A stretch of 64,000 bases of DNA from the NCBI GenBank assembly GCA_954871525.1, contig OX940868.1:26903056-26967055 (forward strand). The letters are read 5' to 3'. Below the pieces are notes generated by a model that was given only the letters and a program-made list of their open reading frames with translations, searched no databases and was not told the DNA's origin. The position numbers were made by a program, and so were the translations under genes. Positions 57,862 to 64,000 of this stretch are shown in pieces. Positions within the stretch are counted from its first letter, which is position 1, and each line of letters begins with the position of its first letter. This DNA comes from Parietaria judaica. Taxonomy: Eukaryota > Streptophyta > Magnoliopsida > Rosales > Urticaceae.

Positions 57862-59796
57862 TTCTTTTGCGTGGCTTTCCCCAGAAAACGAAGCAGAGGA
57901 AATTGCGTTGAGAAGCGAGCGAGCGAGCGAGCAGTGCCTGGGATTGAATTGGTCAAAGCTTCAGTTTCATTAATCTGACGCCATGCGAGACAAGACAAAT
58001 TCTCGTGAATAGCAAAACAAAAACATACCGAGCTTGTGTTTTCTTCTTCGTCTTCTTCGCTGATTTGTTGAGCAACGAGTTTCGCAAATCTCACAGAACG
58101 TTGATGAGTCAGAGTACACGCATATTATATGTGTGTGTATATATATGTGTGTGTGTGTATATGTATATATATAATTAACAGACTGAGAAACTAATGTGTT
58201 TTGTTGAGAGAGAGAGAGAGAGATTACAGGGAAAGGGAGATTTCCTTGGCCTTTATATATAAGAATGGCTTTGTAAATAATTGTTATTAATTATTATTTT
58301 TTTGGCAGATTCTTTAAAATATTTGTTTTTTAGACGCTATTAATTTTCCTTTTCCATGTTATATATTTTTAAATTGATATAATAATATATGTATGTATAT
58401 AAAACTCGGAGTGGCACATATGTATATATATATATATATTTATAATACAATTACAAAGTAATTTTGAATGCATCTAAATATAAGCTAATATCATAATTTT
58501 GTTAGGATAAGAATTAAATTATATAAATATTATTAGTATCTCGTTCTATTATGATTGGTGAAGACTGTGCCTATTTTTTTATATTATTATTATTAAAACT
58601 TATATTATTATGCGTACAGAGGATAACTGTGAGTGTATATAGTTTTCAAGGCATCGAAAAATAAGCTAATAAGCTTATATTATAATTTATTAGGAGAAAT
58701 AATAAATTATATCAAACCCTCTTTATGGTTGGCCCAAGACTGTCCTTTTTTATTTTATTTTTATTAGAAGTTAATATATAATGCGTACAGAGGATTATGA
58801 ATACAATATTAAAAGAGAAATATAAAATAGGATAGGACACAAATATTTCTTTTGATTTACTTTTTGAGATCATGAATGTATATAATTTTCAAGAGGTGTT
58901 GTTGTAAAAATCCCCACAGAAGTGAAAAGAAAAGAAAAAGTAATAATTGAAATCAAATGAATAATGATGCAAAATTTTAGGTTTGATTAGGATGCCTCGG
59001 TATAATAAATCACTATAACTTATGAAAACAATGGTTACCAACTTTAGAGAAGACTTAATATATTTTAGCCACATTTTAAGAATCATAAACACCAAATTGA
59101 ATAGATATTACTTTCATCAATTACTTGTATCTTTAACCATATAGTAATCCAATGATAAGGAAGTAAATACGACTTTATGGGTTCATTAACCTAAGGAGAA
59201 TAAATGGGTTCATTAACCTAAGGAGAATAAAGAGGGTTAGGATGGACAATTCGAAGAAATATTTCTCAAAACACAAGTTTAACATTTTTTATTTATGTTT
59301 TTATTAAATTTGAACAATTATTTCCCGAATTTTATTTTACTTTATTTTAGACAAAAAAATACCATTTTCTCTACTTGAGTTGAGAAACTGCCAGACTCTA
59401 CTTATAAAACTGTCAAACTTTGTGCCAAAATTATCAACCCATACCCGAGAAATGTCAAAATTAAGACAATATTGCTCAACTAATTTTTAATATTGGGTAA
59501 CTATTACATACTATTTTATTTTGCTCTTTAGTTTTTTTTTTCAATACCAGAAATCGTCAACTTTACTCTTAAAACTGTCCAATTTTTGTGTCAAAAACTG
59601 GCTAAAATGACGGTTTCCCAACTCAGGTAGATAAAATGATATTTTTGTTCAAAATGAGATAAAATAAAGTTTATGGAATAATTATTTAGATTTTAGTAAA
59701 AAAAGGAATAGACAACGTTAACTTGTATTTTGTGGAATATTATTTTCCAAGTTTCCCGTTTAAGAAGTACTATTTATGGCTTGTTCTATAAATATA

Positions 59797-59799
<3 letters not shown>
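57862..59799. other. promoter and leader region of the 186-aa gene, then AT-rich spacer
   Basis: TG/TA and GA microsatellites at about 58125-58172 and 58205-58222 lie in the probable 5' region, ending near TTTATATATAAG (58252-58263, a minus- or plus-strand TATA candidate). A 28-bp block containing gggttcattaacctaaggag is duplicated in tandem at about 59178-59232. No gene is visible. Confidence 0.5.
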
Positions 59800-59853
<54 letters not shown>

Positions 59854-60130
59854 AAACTTCAGTTTGTATGCCTGTTAGAGCATGTGTTTTTGAAAAAGTA
59901 CCCGAGTTTGTTAAATTACAAAACTATGCCCCCAACACACTTTTTGTCTTTACATAAACACTTTTAAACACTTTAAAATATGCTCCAAAAATTATTAATG
60001 TATACATAAACACTTTTGGGGCATAGTTTTGTAATTTAACGAATTCGGCTACTTTTCTAAAAACACATGCTGTCCGAGCATACAGACTGAAGTTTCCCTA
60101 TATATATATATATATTATATATATATATAT
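59800..60130. repeat. (TA)n microsatellite interrupted by a MITE
   Basis: TA runs occupy 59800-59850 and 60099-60130 with a 248-bp element between them. Confidence 0.9.
59851..60098. mobile_element. 248-bp MITE inserted in a TA microsatellite
   Basis: Starts GGGAAACTTCAGTTTGTATG and ends with the complement, ACTGAAGTTTCCC. Inverted arms align for about 80 bp, including TAAATTACAAAACTATGCCC on each side. No coding capacity. The target duplication cannot be told because both flanks are TA repeats. Confidence 0.88.
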
Positions 60131-62218
60131 CATATCCCTATCACAGGCGGAACTACCTTTTGTGGAAGTGATGCTCAAACCCCTTAAAAATATTTTTCGT
60201 CCATTTTTAGCACTAATTTTTTAAAATTACAAATTCATACCCTTTAATTACACTAAAAATTCATACCAACTCCCTCAAAGTTTAAATCCCGGTTCCACCT
60301 ATGATCCCAAGATACAGTTCATATAGTTTTAGGCAAAATTCATTAACTAGTAGTACATTTTGGGTGAAATCGAAAACTACTTCCGAATAACAAAAATAAA
60401 ATATAAATGATAGCCTTAATTTACTATTTACTTACTAAAATATCCTTGAAGTTTCACATGAAAAGAAAACACCCTAATTATTACCACATTCGTCGCTTTG
60501 TCGGGAGACTAAAGTGTATAGTGAACGCGTAACTGAACATGGGTCGAGAGATTACATCTTAAAGTGAACATGTAACGTGGGTCCAGATCGACGTGAGTCC
60601 TAACTTGTCAACGTGATTATACGGGAGATATACTAACATTTTTTATTTGTTTAGTAACTTGTAATGCACCACCGAAGTTAGTCTTTCGAAATGAACAATA
60701 AAATTTGAGAATATGTTATTCACAAAGTATTAAGTAAGTGATTTTCATCTCCGAGTTCGGACATAGCTACCTCGACTTCGGACATAACAAGTACTAAGTG
60801 ATTGATATCCCCAAAGTTGGGGATAATCATTAGCATGGAGAATTTTTCCACGAAGCCAATGTCGTCCTCGAGGTCAGACATAACTACGTCGACGTCAGAC
60901 ATAACTACATCGACGTATGACATGAAAAATCCTAAGTTATTGTTAACCCTGAAGAAGTCGACGTGTGCAATTAGCCCCGAGGTCATAAATTATCCCAACT
61001 TCGGTGATAATTGCCCAACAAATGTCGGGTATACTTTGATGATTATCAGCAAATTCGGTGATAATCTATGACGGTAGAGCAAGTTATCAAAATTGGAGAA
61101 GGCTCGATACAATAAAGGTCAAGAGTATTTTCATGCACAAACAATGCAAATTACTAGTTTTCAATTTTTTTTACATTCACAGTTACTTTTACCCTAAATG
61201 TACTACTAGTTAGTTCGTAAGAGGCTGTTTGATAGCCATAAGCCAATTTTCAAAATATATTTTGGTTTTTGCCCATATATTTTACCAAAAAAGGTGATAA
61301 AATGTAGTTGGTCAATTTTTTGATATTTTTTCTTCTAGGGCCACATATTGTCTCATAGTACGCGATATATATTAAATTATTTTGCCGTAGTAAAAGTTTC
61401 AAAAAAACTAAAAAATAATTTTTACGTGAGAAATTTAGAACTTATAATTGGACTTTTCAAGAATTCTTGGAATGATAGAAATAAAATTTAGAACTTATAG
61501 TATGACCTTTGTTTGGTTTCTTAGGACTATTACCACATTAACATAAAATTCGATTTAATGTTATTTTAAGTACACTTTATTAAAAATAATAAATGAAATA
61601 TATTTTTACTTATCTTTATAAAGATCGATTTTCAAAAACATTAAACCAAACACAATTTTTTTTTTAAAAAAAAAACAGTGTAACAAAATTTTAACCAATC
61701 ACCTTTTCAAATCGTAATTATAAAATAATTTGACAGAAATAAAATACAAACACAAAACGAAAAACACTTCCAAACGCTGCTTAAATAATCCACAGTATTA
61801 TCCATACACGACATAGCTTGTTCTTTAAATTAAATACTTTAATGCACAAATCTAATTGTTTCACCAAGTTTATTACATAACTCAATCATACAAGAGTTCG
61901 GAAATAAAATAATTGAATTCTGAAGAATTGATGTAAGACTAATTTAGCTCATTGGTCCATATATTATGATTGATAAGGGGTGGATAAAAAGATAAAAAAA
62001 TAAATAAATGATTTTTCTCCTTTAGAAAAGTATATTATTCATACGGGATTGATAAAAGATCAAAATTACAATACATGTTATTGTTGTCTTTATTTTTCGT
62101 CGGGGAACAATATATTTTGAGTGTGAAAGACAAAAGCAACTTGAGCATAATAGGGAAAAGGCGAGGAGAAAATACAATTAGAGAATTTTACGTGGTTCGG
62201 CCTGATGCGTAAAACCTA
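60131..62218. other. AT-rich spacer with short decayed repeats
   Basis: At 60750-61070 short phrases repeat (gacataactacgtcgacgt at about 60878, gacataactacatcgacgt at about 60899, and cttcggtgataat / ttcggtgataat at about 60999 and 61054), resembling pieces of an LTR. At 62165-62218 the phrase ttttacgtggttcggcctg, common in plant Copia-type LTRs, is interrupted by the foldback element. No gene is supported. Confidence 0.5.
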
Positions 62219-63200
62219 GGGTAAACAGCGGTTAATGTACCTAATGTTTGATCTTTTGCGAATTATGTATCCAATGTTTATTTTTGGTGGCTAATGTACC
62301 CAATGTTTGATCTGTTAGATATTTTCGTGTTTTCCGTTAGTTGACCGTTAGAGAGTTATCCTCCTCTTCATGTACACTTTTCGTATTTTTTACATAACTC
62401 ATTCATTTTTTGTCCAAATTTTATGCACGGCCTATGGTTAGAAAGATAAGAGATAGATATACAACTTTGTTGTTTTAAGTTTTGTAAAATAAGTTTTAGA
62501 AAAATACGAAATTTCAAATACAACGTAAAATTAGACGTTAGTTTAATACAAAATATTTGTTTCGAGCAAATTATAATATATTTAATGACTTTATATGGTG
62601 AAACGTAAAAGTAAAAATTTGTAGATATATATTTTATCTTTCTAACTGGTGTTTATTTATTAATTTTGGATAAAAAAATGAGTGAGTTATGCCAAAAATA
62701 TGAAATATGTGATGTGAAATAATCTTTCATATTTTTGGCATAACTTACTCATCTTTTGTCCAAAATTTATAAACAAATATCTGCGGGAAAGATAAAATAT
62801 TTATCTACAACTTTTTAGTTTTACGTTTCATCATAAAAAGTCATTAAGTATAGTAAACTTTTCTCGAAAGAAATATTTTGCATTAAACTTACGTCCAATT
62901 TCACGTTGTATTTGAAATTTCGTACTTTTAAAAAACTTATTTTACAAAACTTAAAACATAAAAGTTGTAGATCTATCTCTTGTCTTTCTAACCATAGGTC
63001 ATTCATAAAATTTGGACAAAAAATGAGTAAATTATGTCAAAAATACAAAAAGTATGCATATAGGGGAGGATAACTCTCTTACGGTCAACTAACGGAAAAT
63101 ACGAAAATATCTAACAGATCAAACATTGAGTACATTAGCCACCAAAAATAAACATTGGATACATAATTCGCAAAAGATCAAACATTGGATACATTTGCTT
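62219..63200. mobile_element. second copy of the Mutator-like foldback element, right tip decayed
   Basis: Starts GGGTAAACAGCGGTTAATGT, closely matching the left tip at 49054, and follows the same palindromic layout: long inverted arms meeting near 62715. The right arm keeps gatcaaacattgagtacat but the final inverted tip is lost at about 63200, so no target duplication remains. It lies in LTR-like sequence. Confidence 0.88.
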
Positions 63201-64000
63201 TCAATCATATTTTTAATCAATTAAAGTGTCGACTATGTATATTAATTAATCAGTTCTCCGCTTTAAACAACTAAGATTGAGACAAGCGTCTAGTTTTCGA
63301 AGGCCAAATAATTATACCGGTAAAAATATGCCTAAAGCCTAACAAATTGAGAGTTTGATGAAGTAGATCAATGATAAAATATATACTCTAGAGTATAATA
63401 CTATAATTAGTTTAAACTTAAATTATTTTTTTTATCAAACTAATTAGTTGAAAATAATTCAATTTTTTTAACTAATACATAAGAAAATAAAAACAAAGTA
63501 CTACAAATTTACTAAGATAGTTTCTCTGCAGAGATTCCGTTATAATGCTTAAGGTATTTATGTTATTTAAAAAATATTCTAATCCAATTGTACTATACGG
63601 AATAACAATAGTGAATTTTATCAAGTTGTGAATTCAATTAGCAAAGATCAATAAATATGTTCTTATCTAAATACGGTACTTTGTTGCGTATTAAAGCTAA
63701 AGTTTGTTGGATAACGCATACAGTACAGTACACCCTCGGAAGTCAATAAAGCAAACCGTTTTGTTGCAATAGCAACAAATGAAAGTAAGAATCACAGAAT
63801 ATCGCGGCAAAAATATTTAATTTTAACTAATTAAGACGACATGATCTAGAGCGAAAAAAATAATGATAAAGTATCTAAAATTTGAGGCGACACGATTCAA
63901 CACACTTTCACTGTCGTGGCCAAGTAGATACTAGCAATTTCTCTTGTACCATATTAACTTTATTTGATCAAAGAATTATTTATTTCTCTTGAAATATATG
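63201..64000. other. AT-rich spacer with the start of another MITE copy
   Basis: From about 63800 (GAATATCGCGGCAAAAATAT) the sequence resembles the left arm of the MITE family seen at 55689, with the shared motif gacgacatgatctag/gcgacacg; the copy may continue past the window. Nothing else is recognised. Confidence 0.5.

Noticed and set aside
60720..61071. 88-89 residue frames with repeated MSDVDV-like units
   Set aside because: Produced by a short decayed DNA repeat; both strands are open and there is no start context or homology that I can see. More likely LTR remnants.
1..64000. CRISPR arrays, operons, prophage or other bacterial systems
   Set aside because: No such structure was seen; the gene architecture is eukaryotic throughout.

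Overview
This is plant nuclear DNA, almost certainly from a eudicot. It has intron-rich genes with GT-AG introns, AT-rich spacers, plant-specific families (gibberellin 2-oxidase, chloroplast PPDK regulatory protein, an FHA-TDP1 fusion) and plant transposons (a chromovirus, hAT and Mutator-like non-autonomous elements, SINEs). The species cannot be told from the sequence. Exon boundaries were placed by hand from splice sites and reading-frame continuity.

Layout. 1-6233 (-): 3'-truncated SNF2/RING helicase gene of the CHR28/FRG type. 6234-10650: a spacer with a three-unit tandem repeat, a SINE-like element and a probable solo LTR. 10651-16755 (-): complete young Ty3/gypsy chromovirus with two 780-bp LTRs, a 5-bp target duplication and one uninterrupted Gag-Pol frame. 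17177-18801 (+): GID8. 19162-19425 (-): small conserved-looking protein. 25044-25820 (-): intronless triple ubiquitin-like protein. 27678-31958 (-): 16-exon TDP1 with an N-terminal FHA domain. 33706-37391 (-): three-exon C20 gibberellin 2-oxidase (GA2ox8 type) with a tRNA-Val(CAC) gene nested in intron 1. 37392-50117: a 12.7-kb transposon-rich spacer with two hAT-type elements, a Copia LTR remnant, a SINE and a Mutator-like foldback. 50118-52415 (+): PPDK regulatory protein with an in-frame TAG. 54935-57861 (-): five-exon small membrane protein. 57862-64000: repeats only, including a second foldback copy.

The genes do not form one pathway. GA2ox8 and the PPDK regulatory protein are also neighbours in Arabidopsis (At4g21200 and At4g21210), so that divergent pair looks like old microsynteny widened here by transposons. 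The points most worth a second look are: the TAG in the PPDK regulatory protein, which a splice acceptor ending on that same TAG could bypass; two probable GC-AG introns; the intact chromovirus about 420 bp upstream of the GID8 start; the intronic tRNA gene; and several transposon families with exact target duplications, one with at least eight related copies, some inside introns. No novel multi-gene system was found.
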